From assembly GCF_900129005.1 (NCBI RefSeq), contig NZ_FQUN01000017.1, positions 1 through 64,000 of the forward strand: a DNA stretch of 64,000 nucleotides, written 5' to 3'. This DNA is from Leeuwenhoekiella marinoflava DSM 3653. GTDB taxonomy: Bacteria > Bacteroidota > Bacteroidia > Flavobacteriales > Flavobacteriaceae. Position 1 is the stretch's first letter, and each line of letters opens with the position of its first letter. Below the pieces are notes generated by a model. That model worked only from the letters and a program-made list of their open reading frames with translations, was not told the origin of the DNA and searched no databases. Position numbers and translations under genes: made by a program. Of this stretch, positions 54,656-63,494 are shown one piece after another.

Positions 54656-55525
54656 TTAGTACATATTATTTAAGGCAGTAATATCATTAGAGTTGAATTC
54701 ACCATCTTCACTAGCACTGAAGCAAGCGAGCATAATAGACGTTGAGTCATATCCTGTTGGAGTACCGGGTACATGGTTGGTGTCTCCACCTTCATTTACA
54801 TTTTGCCCACAACTTTGTCTGCTAAACCAGTCGGTGTGTCTAAAACCTACAGCGTGACCAATTTCGTGAGTAATTACATGTTCAACAACATTCGTGTCAT
54901 AATTGGTAAGGCCATAGATCTGTACAAATTTATGAGGTAGACCATTACTTGGGAAGCCCGCACTACCACCGGCACCACTAGGATTGTTTATGGTATTGTT
55001 ATATACCACCATGTCTTTATTTTGATAGTTTGTACCAAAGGTCAGATTAAAGCTTATAGAAACTCCGTTTAAGGCGTTGTAATTATCTACAGCCCATTGA
55101 AGCGCTGTACGTTCTTTTTGACTTAAAGCTTGGTTTCCTCCCGTGTAACCGATAATTGAAATCGTACGCCCTTGACTTACTAATGCCGAAGTTCTGTATT
55201 GTTTAGAGTCTCCTTTACCTTCTTTAGTCTGCTGAATGCTAGCGGTCATTTCAGCTAATTGTTCTGGAGTTACGACAACATCTTCTTCTAAGAAAAGTCT
55301 GGGTGCTGAGGTACCATCAGGAAAGTAAAAGTCGTCCCAACGAACATAATTAGAGTTCATTCCTAAATCTTCAACCTGATCGATGATTGTTTGCGATACC
55401 TCAAGGTTAGCGGTAGGTTGAGGTGCTTCTGTTGTAGTGTCTGATGCGTCTTCAGAACAAGAAGCAAAAACGATCGAAATACCGAGGCTAAGAAAGCCCA
55501 TTTTTTTGAGTGCTTTTGATAACAT
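54656..55525 (-). CDS. Lipoprotein zinc metallopeptidase (M57-like)
   Basis: A 289-residue lipoprotein (lipobox FASC, C23). The zinc motif HEIGHAVGFRH (about 216-226) is the HExxHxxGxxH of metzincin-like proteases; the later part with C..N.GG.. and the downstream Met in SIMLACFS act as Met-turn candidates. The family is known in Bacteroidetes as dual-action HEIGH peptidase. It likely acts on the surface or periplasm. A prodomain of about 90 residues precedes the catalytic region. Isolated: the next gene upstream on the strand is clpS after a terminator. Confidence 0.85.
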   Translation of the reverse strand: MLSKALKKMGFLSLGISIVFASCSEDASDTTTEAPQPTANLEVSQTIIDQVEDLGMNSNYVRWDDFYFPDGTSAPRLFLEEDVVVTPEQLAEMTASIQQTKEGKGDSKQYRTSALVSQGRTISIIGYTGGNQALSQKERTALQWAVDNYNALNGVSISFNLTFGTNYQNKDMVVYNNTINNPSGAGGSAGFPSNGLPHKFVQIYGLTNYDTNVVEHVITHEIGHAVGFRHTDWFSRQSCGQNVNEGGDTNHVPGTPTGYDSTSIMLACFSASEDGEFNSNDITALNNMY

Positions 55526-55650
55526 AAAATAATAGTTAGTGTTAGTAATACTTGTAAATTATAATTTTATGTCAACATGCACAGTGTTTAATCGTTAAAA
55601 TTATAACTTTTAACGATTTTTTATTTTATAAAATTGAATATAGGGTAAGA

Positions 55651-55679
55651 AAAAAGCCTCTTAAAGAGGCTTTTTTTCT
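55651..55679 (-). terminator. Terminator of the tpiA-clpS operon
   Basis: Stem AAAAAGCCTC/GAGGCTTTTT with loop TTAAA and T-run on minus strand. Confidence 0.85.
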
Positions 55680-55697
55680 ATGAAATATTTTTAGATA

Positions 55698-55973
55698 TTA
55701 TATGATTTCTGCGCTGAGGCCGGCATCTAGAAGTGCACTACAACGTGGTTCAAGATCGTCATAGCTTCCGGTTTTGACGGTGCATTTTCCTTTGTAATGA
55801 ACTATAAGAGAACATTGTTCTGCTTGTATAGGAGTATGATCACAAACGTGTATTAGCGTATTTATCACGTGATCAAATGTGTTTACGTCATCATTGTATA
55901 CAATAATCTCATTATTGCGATCTTCTGCCTCGAGGACATCTACTTCTTCTTGAATTTTTTCTCTTGTGCTCAT
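55698..55973 (-). CDS. clpS: ClpS, adapter for ClpAP protease
   Basis: A 91-residue protein. The ClpS signature YNDDVNTFDHVINTLIHVC is present, with the hydrophobic pocket region; the C-terminus GSYDDLEPRCSALLDAGLSAEI is family-like. It delivers N-end-rule substrates to ClpA-type unfoldases. Last gene of the minus-strand operon, 25 bases after prmA. Confidence 0.93.
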   Translation of the reverse strand: MSTREKIQEEVDVLEAEDRNNEIIVYNDDVNTFDHVINTLIHVCDHTPIQAEQCSLIVHYKGKCTVKTGSYDDLEPRCSALLDAGLSAEII

Positions 55974-55998
55974 CGGTAAAAAACTTAAATTCAGGGAA

Positions 55999-56835
55999 TT
56001 AATTTTTTACAAATTTACAAGCTACCCAATTATTTTTTTCAAAATTCATGATAAAATTTAATCCATGTTGATTGCAAACGTTAGTAATTGCCGGAATGTC
56101 TTGCGTATAAAAGCCACTTAAGAGCAAAATACCTTCGTGATTTAAACAACCTGCGTAAGTGGGAATATCGTCAATTAGGATATTTCGGTTGATGTTTGCT
56201 ATTATTAAATCGTATTGTTTTCCTTTTAAAATGCTAGAGTCGCCTTCGTAAGTTTTTATGAAATCAACTCCATTGCGGGATACATTTTCTACAGTATTTT
56301 CATAACACCATGGATCAATATCTATTGCATCTACAGGTTTTGCACCCTTTAGAGCAGCGAGAATTGCAAGAATCCCTGTGCCACAACCCATGTCAAGAGT
56401 TCTTAAACCTGCAATTTCTATTTTTAAAAGATGCTTGATCATAAGGTGTGTAGTCTCGTGATGCCCTGTGCCAAAAGACATTTTGGGCTCAATCACAATA
56501 TCAAATTCCGTATCTGGTTTGGGATGAAAAGGAGCTCGCACAGAGCAAATACCATCTACTTCAATAGGTTCAAAATTTTTCTCCCATTCTTCATTCCAGT
56601 TTATGGGCTCTATGAGCTTAACAGCGTATGAAATTTCAAATTCAGGATTTTTGAGTAGGTAGATGTCTTCTAAAAGATCTTCTTTATCTAAAGCAGAGAG
56701 GATGTAAGCTTTTACACCCTCTTCTGTCTCATCAAAACTTTCAAAATCAAGCTGACTCAATTCAGCAATGAGTATTTCTGCACCGGGATTTACCGGTGCT
56801 ACTTTAAACTCGTATTCAGAATATGCTTCTGCCAT
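55999..56835 (-). CDS. prmA: Ribosomal protein L11 methyltransferase
   Basis: 278 residues. The N-terminal substrate-binding domain is followed by the SAM-binding LDMGCGTGILAILAALKGAKPV (about 145-166) and ANINRNIL (about 215). It trimethylates L11. Eight bases after tpiA and before clpS, so co-transcribed. Confidence 0.93.
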   Translation of the reverse strand: MAEAYSEYEFKVAPVNPGAEILIAELSQLDFESFDETEEGVKAYILSALDKEDLLEDIYLLKNPEFEISYAVKLIEPINWNEEWEKNFEPIEVDGICSVRAPFHPKPDTEFDIVIEPKMSFGTGHHETTHLMIKHLLKIEIAGLRTLDMGCGTGILAILAALKGAKPVDAIDIDPWCYENTVENVSRNGVDFIKTYEGDSSILKGKQYDLIIANINRNILIDDIPTYAGCLNHEGILLLSGFYTQDIPAITNVCNQHGLNFIMNFEKNNWVACKFVKN

Positions 56836-56843
56836 AAATTGTT

Positions 56844-57593
56844 TTAAAATGCGTTTACGATAGCCATAAAGTCTTCTGCTTTAAGAGAAGCACCACCTAT
56901 AAGACCACCGTCAACATCTGGCTTAGAAAAGATTTCTTTTGCATTTGCAGGTTTTACACTACCACCATAAAGAATGGTTATGCTATCTGCTAATTTTTGA
57001 GAATATTCATCAGCAATAGTTTTTCTTATAAAAGCGTGCATTTCCTGAGCTTGGTCTGGGCTAGCAGTTTCTCCTGTACCTATTGCCCAAACTGGCTCAT
57101 AAGCAAGTACAATGTGTTTCCAAGCGTCTGCATCTAAGTGGAAAAGCGCCTGACTGATTTGTTTATTTACTACTTCAAAATGTTCACTGAAGTTTCGGTC
57201 TTTAAGCTCTTCACCAAAACAGTAAATTACTTTCATATCATTTTCTAAAGCTGTATTTACTTTTTCGGCAAGTAAATCTTCTTTCTCTTCAAAATAAGCT
57301 CTGCGCTCACTATGTCCTAGAATTACAGTCTTTATACCTACTCCCTTAAGCATTGAAGCACTGATCTCACCGGTAAAAGCACCAGAAGACGATTGATGCA
57401 TGTTTTGTGCTGCAACTTCAATATCTGTTCCTTTTAAGGCTTCAAAAGCACTGTAAAGATTAGTAAATGGAGGTGCAATTATTACCTCAGCTTCAGAAGT
57501 TTTTGAAATAGATTTTAATCCGCCGATTAATTCTTGCGTATCTGCAAGATCCGTATTCATTTTCCAGTTACCGGCTACGATGTTCTTTCTCAT
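56844..57593 (-). CDS. tpiA: Triosephosphate isomerase
   Basis: 249 residues. Interconverts DHAP and GAP. Lys in GNWKMN (8-13), His in LGHSERRAYF (about 95), catalytic Glu in LAYEPVWAIGTG (about 166), and the C-terminal ILYGGSVKPAN phosphate-binding part. It overlaps by one base the stop of the thioredoxin-like gene. Confidence 0.97.
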   Translation of the reverse strand: MRKNIVAGNWKMNTDLADTQELIGGLKSISKTSEAEVIIAPPFTNLYSAFEALKGTDIEVAAQNMHQSSSGAFTGEISASMLKGVGIKTVILGHSERRAYFEEKEDLLAEKVNTALENDMKVIYCFGEELKDRNFSEHFEVVNKQISQALFHLDADAWKHIVLAYEPVWAIGTGETASPDQAQEMHAFIRKTIADEYSQKLADSITILYGGSVKPANAKEIFSKPDVDGGLIGGASLKAEDFMAIVNAF

Positions 57594-58072
57594 TATATTT
57601 GATTTAGTAGTTGATTGTCTTTTGTGGTTATTGCTTTGTAAACTTTAATTTTTCCGCTTTCATCAAGCAGGATATAGCGTGGAATCCAGTCCAGATCTAT
57701 GCTGCTGCATAAGGGTCCTTTCCATCCAGATTTGATGAAATAGTGACTTCCTTGAAGCTTGTATTTTTCAATACCTTCTTTCCATCGCTCTGTATCTTTG
57801 TCTAGCGAAAGAAAGACATAAAACACATTTGGATTTTCTTTTTGTAGTTTCTTTAAATCAGGAAATCCCTCAATACAGTCTTTACACCAAGATGCCCAGA
57901 TATCAATCAGCACAGTTTTTCCTTTATGCTTTTCTAAAACAGATTCAAAAGTGACTTCAGAACCGCTGGTGTTGATGACAAGATCTTTAAGCGCTTCCGT
58001 AGAGAATGATTTTTCCTGAGAAAAACCTGCTGAAAAACAAAGTATTGTTAAAAATGCAAGTATGATTTTCAT
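57593..58072 (-). CDS. TlpA-like thioredoxin-fold protein
   Basis: A 159-residue exported protein (signal cleavage near GFSQ). The thioredoxin CxxC motif is WASWCKDCIEGF (about 60-71). Likely a periplasmic disulfide reductase. It lies between the permease and tpiA in the operon and overlaps tpiA by one base. Confidence 0.85.
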   Translation of the reverse strand: MKIILAFLTILCFSAGFSQEKSFSTEALKDLVINTSGSEVTFESVLEKHKGKTVLIDIWASWCKDCIEGFPDLKKLQKENPNVFYVFLSLDKDTERWKEGIEKYKLQGSHYFIKSGWKGPLCSSIDLDWIPRYILLDESGKIKVYKAITTKDNQLLNQI

Positions 58073-58127
58073 AAAAACAAATAAGATATAAAATTAGGAT
58101 TAGTCAGCCTATTCTACAACATTATGG

Positions 58128-59180
58128 CTATTTAATACGTACTTTAGGATCTAGGAGACCGTAAATAATATCTACGAGAATATTTATAAGAATAAACATC
58201 GTTGCGATAACTAGTACAGCTCCCATAATTATGGGCAAATCTAAGGTGTTAAGAGCATCAACTATTTCTTTACCAAGGCCATTCCATCCAAAAATATATT
58301 CTACAAAAACCGCTCCTGCAAGCATCGAGGCAAACCAACCCGAAACTGCTGTAACCACAGGGTTTAGCGCATTTTTTAGCGCATGTCTCCATACAATTTG
58401 ACGCTGATTGAGTCCTTTTGCTTGTGCTGTACGGATGTATTCCTGATTGTAAACTTCTAAAAGTGAATTCCGCATCAGTTGAATTACAACAGCTAAAGGG
58501 CGTATTCCTAAAACCAGAGCAGGTAACACAATATTTTTCCATTGAATGGTTATGGCTTCGCCGAAATCGTCCATCTCATAAAGGCTTCCCGTCATATTGA
58601 GATTGGTGTACTTGTGTAATACGTAACCCAAAAGCCAGGCAACTAAAATAGCGCTGAAAAAACTAGGGACACTCATCCCAAAAGTGCTTATAACCTGAAT
58701 CAATTTATCAAGCCAAGTGTCTCTGGCATTCGCTGAAATGATGCCGAGGAATATACCTAAAAGAATAGCAAGTGTTATTGCGCTAACGGCAAGAACAATA
58801 GTGTTAGGTAAGGTTTCAGAAATGACCGCAACTACTGTTTTTCCTGTTTTTTGAAAGGACTCGCGTAAATATGGTTTTTTAATAACCAGCGTCTGATTTT
58901 CTACCGAAAGCAATTTGGTGTATTCATATTTCCCGGAAGTTAAACTTGTATAATGGTCTCCTGATTTTTGATGAACAGAAAGCGGGGACAAATCATTTAG
59001 ATAATATGCATACTGTGTAAGTACAGGTTGATCAAAACCGTACTTATGCTTAATGATCGCCAATTGCTCAGGGTCTTCATTTTGATCCAGCATCATGCGT
59101 GCAGGATCTCCCGGAAGCACCGTAAATAATAAAAACACGACTGTTACTACCCCAAAAAGGGTTAGCAAAGCATAAAACAC
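58128..59180 (-). CDS. DppB-like ABC permease
   Basis: 350 residues with about six membrane helices. Typical of peptide or nickel transporters: N-terminal GDPARMMLDQNEDPEQLA with GLDQP-like block; EAA-type loop REALKNALNPVV analog seen as HALKNALNPVVTAVSGWF; C-term DIIYGLLDPKVRIK. I see no partner permease (DppC), ATPase or binding protein adjacent, which is odd. No ATG at the expected place: the GTG at 59180 starts MFYALLTLFG; the frame is open to the upstream stop (59201), so a start at an ATT codon is possible. Confidence 0.85.
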   Translation of the reverse strand: MFYALLTLFGVVTVVFLLFTVLPGDPARMMLDQNEDPEQLAIIKHKYGFDQPVLTQYAYYLNDLSPLSVHQKSGDHYTSLTSGKYEYTKLLSVENQTLVIKKPYLRESFQKTGKTVVAVISETLPNTIVLAVSAITLAILLGIFLGIISANARDTWLDKLIQVISTFGMSVPSFFSAILVAWLLGYVLHKYTNLNMTGSLYEMDDFGEAITIQWKNIVLPALVLGIRPLAVVIQLMRNSLLEVYNQEYIRTAQAKGLNQRQIVWRHALKNALNPVVTAVSGWFASMLAGAVFVEYIFGWNGLGKEIVDALNTLDLPIIMGAVLVIATMFILINILVDIIYGLLDPKVRIK

Positions 59181-59200
59181 TTTATTTAAGATGTATAGAA

Positions 59201-60943
59201 TCAGAGTCTTTTGATTTCAGAGATTTTAAGAGCTTTATATTTGGCATCTTTTCCCATTAAGTCTGCGACATATTCTTCAATAGTGCGTTTAAAGCCGGCT
59301 TCTTTTCTGCGTTGATTTACGGTTTCAGCATCTTTAATGGGCCAAATGAAAAATCCATTTTCAGCAGTAATCTGAGCCTGACTTCCGTAAAGTTGCTCTT
59401 TATCTTGCATCATTAAATACTTATCTTCTAAAACCGCGACTTTAGTTGTTGGTATTTCGCCTTGGGCTGCCGCTTTTTTAAACAAATCTATATATTGATC
59501 TATCTGTACAGGATTGTGTTCAATAACTTCTAGCGCAATGAGATTTGTAGGTTCACCCACTAAAGATTTACCGGGATAGCCGTGATTATCAAGAATGGCT
59601 TTTACGACTTTAAGATTGCTGGTGTCAAGCATGCGTTGTTTTTTCCATAAATTACCTGTGTAATCTTCTTTTGGAACACCCATTTCTTTGGCCAGCGCAA
59701 TCCGCTTAGCTTCATCGGTTTCTTGTAATAAAGGTCTGTACAATTGATCATAACGCGCAATGCTATCCAAACGTTGCTTCAGTTCCAGGTTGAGTGCCGG
59801 TTTTGCAGAAGGTAATACTTCAAGTTCAATTTCATCTATATCATTCCAGTGTTTTTTCTGAATGATTGTGCCTTTGTTGAGTTTTAAAATCCCCGGGTTA
59901 CTGCGTACAATAGTTTTTAGTGTAGTAGCATCGGTAAAATAAAAATCAAAATTGATGTTTTGCTTATTGGTTAAATTAAGAACCGCTTCGTCGCCAGAGG
60001 AGGTAAGGCCAATGACCGTATATCCTTTCTTTAACGCTTCGTTGGTGAGTTCTTTTACTGCCGGCCAGCCATTCCATTCGGTTTTGCTTAGGTCATAAGC
60101 GATGATTACAATAAGATTAGGCATATTGAGATAATCTTCAGTATAACTCTCGCCGTCTTTTTCTATTGTGAAATCGTGAATAGGAGGGACGTAACCTTTA
60201 GAAACAACTTCTGTTTCTACTCCTAAAAATTCACCTTCACTTGATGGATATTCCCCTTGAGTAGTAATTATTTTTTCTTCACCATTAATATTGAATTTCC
60301 AATGGTAATCAAAAACAGCTTCCGGAGCGCCTTCTGGTATCGTCATTCCTTCACTGATATTTGCTCCAACTTTATACGCTCTAAAATCTATTGCTGGAAG
60401 GTGCATCAAAACATAATAGGCAAAACCTAAACAGCCAATGAATGTCACGAAAATTAAGATCGAGCGCATGAAGTTTGTGAAGAACGGTTTGATGTGCTTA
60501 AGATTGAAAAACAAAAAGAGAATCATAACCAGCAGAATAACATCTTTTATGAATGATTGCCAAGGTGTTAACGGAAGCGCATCACCAAAACAACCGCAAT
60601 CTGTAACTTTATTGAAGTATGCCGAGTAGAACGTAAGGAATGTGAAGAAAACAATCATAAGTAGCAAAAGCCACATCGTGAGTTTTTTGTAGTATCCTAT
60701 TATTAAAGCGACTCCTAATACAAGCTCTACAATGACTAAAATAATTGCGAGTCCTAAAGCAAACGGACTCATAACCTCAATGTTTAAAACGTCTGGTGCA
60801 AAATATTCTTGCAGCTTAAATGAAAATCCAACCGGATCATTGAGTTTTACAAATCCTGAAATGATAAACAGGACTCCAACAAAAATGCGTACGAAACTTA
60901 CTAATTTTTTCAAATTAAGAGGTTTTAGTTGCAGCTTCTTCAA
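59201..60943 (-). CDS. DoxX/MauE-like membrane protein with C-terminal thioredoxin-like domain
   Basis: A 580-residue protein: four membrane helices in the first 150 residues, GFVKLNDPVGF and a DCGCFGDALPL motif with three cysteines. The C-terminal part (from about 270) looks like a thioredoxin-like fold without CxxC. Bacteroidetes have such fusions (BT_3928-type). It may act in redox or maturation of envelope proteins with the TlpA-like protein two genes downstream. It overlaps the DUF1599 gene by 29 bases. Confidence 0.8.
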   Translation of the reverse strand: MKKLQLKPLNLKKLVSFVRIFVGVLFIISGFVKLNDPVGFSFKLQEYFAPDVLNIEVMSPFALGLAIILVIVELVLGVALIIGYYKKLTMWLLLLMIVFFTFLTFYSAYFNKVTDCGCFGDALPLTPWQSFIKDVILLVMILFLFFNLKHIKPFFTNFMRSILIFVTFIGCLGFAYYVLMHLPAIDFRAYKVGANISEGMTIPEGAPEAVFDYHWKFNINGEEKIITTQGEYPSSEGEFLGVETEVVSKGYVPPIHDFTIEKDGESYTEDYLNMPNLIVIIAYDLSKTEWNGWPAVKELTNEALKKGYTVIGLTSSGDEAVLNLTNKQNINFDFYFTDATTLKTIVRSNPGILKLNKGTIIQKKHWNDIDEIELEVLPSAKPALNLELKQRLDSIARYDQLYRPLLQETDEAKRIALAKEMGVPKEDYTGNLWKKQRMLDTSNLKVVKAILDNHGYPGKSLVGEPTNLIALEVIEHNPVQIDQYIDLFKKAAAQGEIPTTKVAVLEDKYLMMQDKEQLYGSQAQITAENGFFIWPIKDAETVNQRRKEAGFKRTIEEYVADLMGKDAKYKALKISEIKRL

Positions 60944-61469
60944 TTAATATCATCGCAAAAACAGCATAGTTAATCATATCCTGATAGTTTGCATCTATTC
61001 CTTCAGAAACCAAGGTTTTACCTTGATTATTTTCTATTTGCTTTACGCGTAAGAGCTTTTGCAAAATGAGGTCTGTAAGTGAACTGATGCGCATATCACG
61101 CCACGCCTCCCCATAATCATGATTCTTGTTTTGCATCAATTCTTTAGTGATTTTCACTTGTTCATTATAAGTAGTAAGCGCTTGTTCGAGATTAAAATCA
61201 GGTTGCTCTACGACACCTTCTTTAAGCTGTATAAGTGCCATTATCGAATAATTGATAATACCTATAAATTCTGAAGCTTCATCCTCATCAACTTTATGAA
61301 CAGCATTTTGCTGTAACCCGCGTATGCGTTGCGCTTTTATGAAAATTTGATCAGTGAGTGATGGAAGTCTTAGAATGCGCCAAGCACTGCCATAATCACT
61401 CATTTTCTTTGAAAATAAATCACGGCAACGTTTAATTACCGCATCGTACTGTTCTGAAGTTTGCTCCAT
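60915..61469 (-). CDS. DUF1599 protein with tandem domain
   Basis: 184 residues, two homologous units: KKMSDYGSAWRILRLPSLTDQIF (about 22-44) and NKNHDYGEAWRDMRISSLTDLIL (about 112-134). The DYGxAWR motif recalls the all-alpha NTP pyrophosphohydrolase-like folds, but I do not claim activity. First gene of the seven-gene operon. Confidence 0.8.
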   Translation of the reverse strand: MEQTSEQYDAVIKRCRDLFSKKMSDYGSAWRILRLPSLTDQIFIKAQRIRGLQQNAVHKVDEDEASEFIGIINYSIMALIQLKEGVVEQPDFNLEQALTTYNEQVKITKELMQNKNHDYGEAWRDMRISSLTDLILQKLLRVKQIENNQGKTLVSEGIDANYQDMINYAVFAMILIEEAATKTS

Positions 61470-61596
61470 TAAAAATATATAAAGCCGCTTAGATTGAATT
61501 TTTAAAACTCAAAGCTTAGTCATTAGCGGCTGAGGTCAACGATTTTCTGTAAATTTCGCCTAAAATAAGCAATCTAGAAAAACATCGCTCTATTTC

Positions 61597-62430
61597 ATGA
61601 GAAGCATTAACTGTAAAGGCAAACTAATTGATCTGAATACTCCAAAAGTAATGGGGATTCTCAACATTACTCCAGATTCTTTCTACGACGGTGGAAGCTA
61701 TAAAAATGAACAAGATATTTTAAAACAAGCTGAAAAAATGCTTGCTGATGGTGCAACTTTTATTGATGTGGGAGCATACAGTTCTAGACCGGGGGCTAAA
61801 GATATTTCAGTAGATGAAGAGTGTAGTAGATTGATTCCTGTAGTAGAGCTTTTAGTGAAAACCTTTCCTGATATACTTTTATCTATAGATAGCTTTAGAG
61901 CCAAAGTAGCAAGCGAAGCTGTATCGGCAGGCGCTGCGCTTGTAAATGATATTTCTGCAGGTTTGCTAGATGAGCAGATGCTACAGACTGTTTCAGAATT
62001 ACAAGTTCCGTATATATTGATGCATATGCGTGGAACACCGCAAACCATGAAAACACGCACTCAATATGAGGATCTCATCCAGGAAGTTATTCTCTACTTG
62101 AGTGAGCGTGTAGCTGCTGCGAGAGCATTAGGTATTAATGATATTGTAGTAGATCCCGGATTAGGGTTTGCAAAAACAGTATCTCAAAATTTTGAATTGC
62201 TCAATGCTACAAATCAATTTCAAATCCTCGATTTACCTATGCTGATAGGTCTTTCTAGAAAGTCTATGATTACCAAAATACTTGATATTGATGCGCAATC
62301 AGCATTAAACGGGACGACGGTTTTAAATACGATTGCATTACAAAAGGGAGCGTCTATTTTGCGTGTTCATGACGTAAAAGAAGCTATGGAGGCAGTGAAA
62401 CTTTACGAAGCTCTAATAGCTTCTGTTTAG
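61597..62430 (+). CDS. folP: Dihydropteroate synthase
   Basis: 277 residues; makes dihydropteroate from DHPPP and pABA. VMGILNITPDSFYDGGSY (about 18-35), DVGAYSSRPGA, HMRGTPQTM, DPGLGFAKT and LSRKS motifs all present. Divergent from the DUF1599 operon with 128 bases between. FolE is elsewhere in this window (11 kb). cdaA, often next to folP, is not here. Confidence 0.95.
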   Translation: MRSINCKGKLIDLNTPKVMGILNITPDSFYDGGSYKNEQDILKQAEKMLADGATFIDVGAYSSRPGAKDISVDEECSRLIPVVELLVKTFPDILLSIDSFRAKVASEAVSAGAALVNDISAGLLDEQMLQTVSELQVPYILMHMRGTPQTMKTRTQYEDLIQEVILYLSERVAAARALGINDIVVDPGLGFAKTVSQNFELLNATNQFQILDLPMLIGLSRKSMITKILDIDAQSALNGTTVLNTIALQKGASILRVHDVKEAMEAVKLYEALIASV

Positions 62431-62484
62431 TAGCGCATCAGTTAGGCGGGGTTGTTTATCTTCGCAGCCATTAAAAATGATTTT

Positions 62485-63423
62485 ATGAGTATAGTTTTTG
62501 TGATGCTGGGCTTGTTGCTGCTAGTTATAGGTGGTGAGTTTTTAGTGCGGGCATCGGTAGGATTGTCTTTTAAACTTAACCTTTCTAAAATGGTTATTGG
62601 CCTTACGGTAGTATCGTTTGCCACTTCAGTTCCAGAACTTTTAGTGAGTTTGCAGGCTGCTTTAGATGGTTCGCCAGATATCGCTTTAGGAAATGTGATA
62701 GGGAGTAATATTGCGAATATAGCTTTGGTTTTAGGGATTACAGCTATTATTTCGACACTTGGTATTGATCGTGATTTTTTTAGATTCAATTGGCCGGTAA
62801 TGGTTTTGTTTTCACTCGGTTTGTATTTGGCTTTGGTTAACGACGGAAGGATCTCAAAGCTTGAAGGTTTTATACTGTTTTTCTCGTTAATAGTTTATTT
62901 AATACTTTTAATTCGCAGAGCGAAAAAAGCACGAGCAGTTGATGATGAGGTAGATCCCGGACTCTCTGGAGCTTCTTATTTTAAAATTGTAGTCTGGCTG
63001 ATAATTGGCGGTGTAGCGCTTTATTTTGGTTCGGAGTGGTTAGTGAGCGGCGCAAAAGATTTGGCTCGTTCAGTAGGAGTGAGTGATTATGCAATATCGG
63101 TTACAGTTATAGCTATAGGAACCAGTGTTCCTGAACTTGCGGCTTCAGTTATTGCAGCGCTTAAAAAGGAGAAAGCACTTTCGCTAGGGAATTTAATTGG
63201 CTCTAATATTTTCAATATTGCTTCGGTTTTAGGTCTTACGGCAATTATAAAACCTATACAGGTTATTGACGGGAGTATTTTGAATAATATGTTTTGGCTT
63301 TTAGGCTTTGCGATTGTATTACTTCCGCTAGGCTTTCTTCCTTTAAAATTAGAATTAAACCGCTGGAAAGGTTTTGTGCTTTTTGCAGCTTATTGCATTT
63401 TTATAGGCTTGGCTTTTAGTTAG
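62485..63423 (+). CDS. Calcium/sodium antiporter of YrbG type
   Basis: About 312 residues with ten membrane helices in two inverted halves. Alpha-repeats: VVSFATSVPELLVS with GNVIGSNIANIALVLG, and IAIGTSVPELAAS with GNLIGSNIFNIASVLG. I choose the ATG at 62485 (MSIVFVMLGLL): the earlier ATG at 62452 adds eleven unconserved residues and sits before a -7-like TATCTTCG. Confidence 0.92.
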   Translation: MSIVFVMLGLLLLVIGGEFLVRASVGLSFKLNLSKMVIGLTVVSFATSVPELLVSLQAALDGSPDIALGNVIGSNIANIALVLGITAIISTLGIDRDFFRFNWPVMVLFSLGLYLALVNDGRISKLEGFILFFSLIVYLILLIRRAKKARAVDDEVDPGLSGASYFKIVVWLIIGGVALYFGSEWLVSGAKDLARSVGVSDYAISVTVIAIGTSVPELAASVIAALKKEKALSLGNLIGSNIFNIASVLGLTAIIKPIQVIDGSILNNMFWLLGFAIVLLPLGFLPLKLELNRWKGFVLFAAYCIFIGLAFS

Positions 63424-63446
63424 TATTTGAGAGAAATATAAATAAG

Positions 63447-63471
63447 AAAAGCCCGCAATTTGCGGGCTTTT
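63447..63471. terminator. Terminator between antiporter and glutamine synthetase
   Basis: Stem AAAAGCCCGC/GCGGGCTTTT, symmetric, between convergent genes. Confidence 0.8.
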
Positions 63472-63494
63472 ATAAATTTATGCTAACGGAGAAC

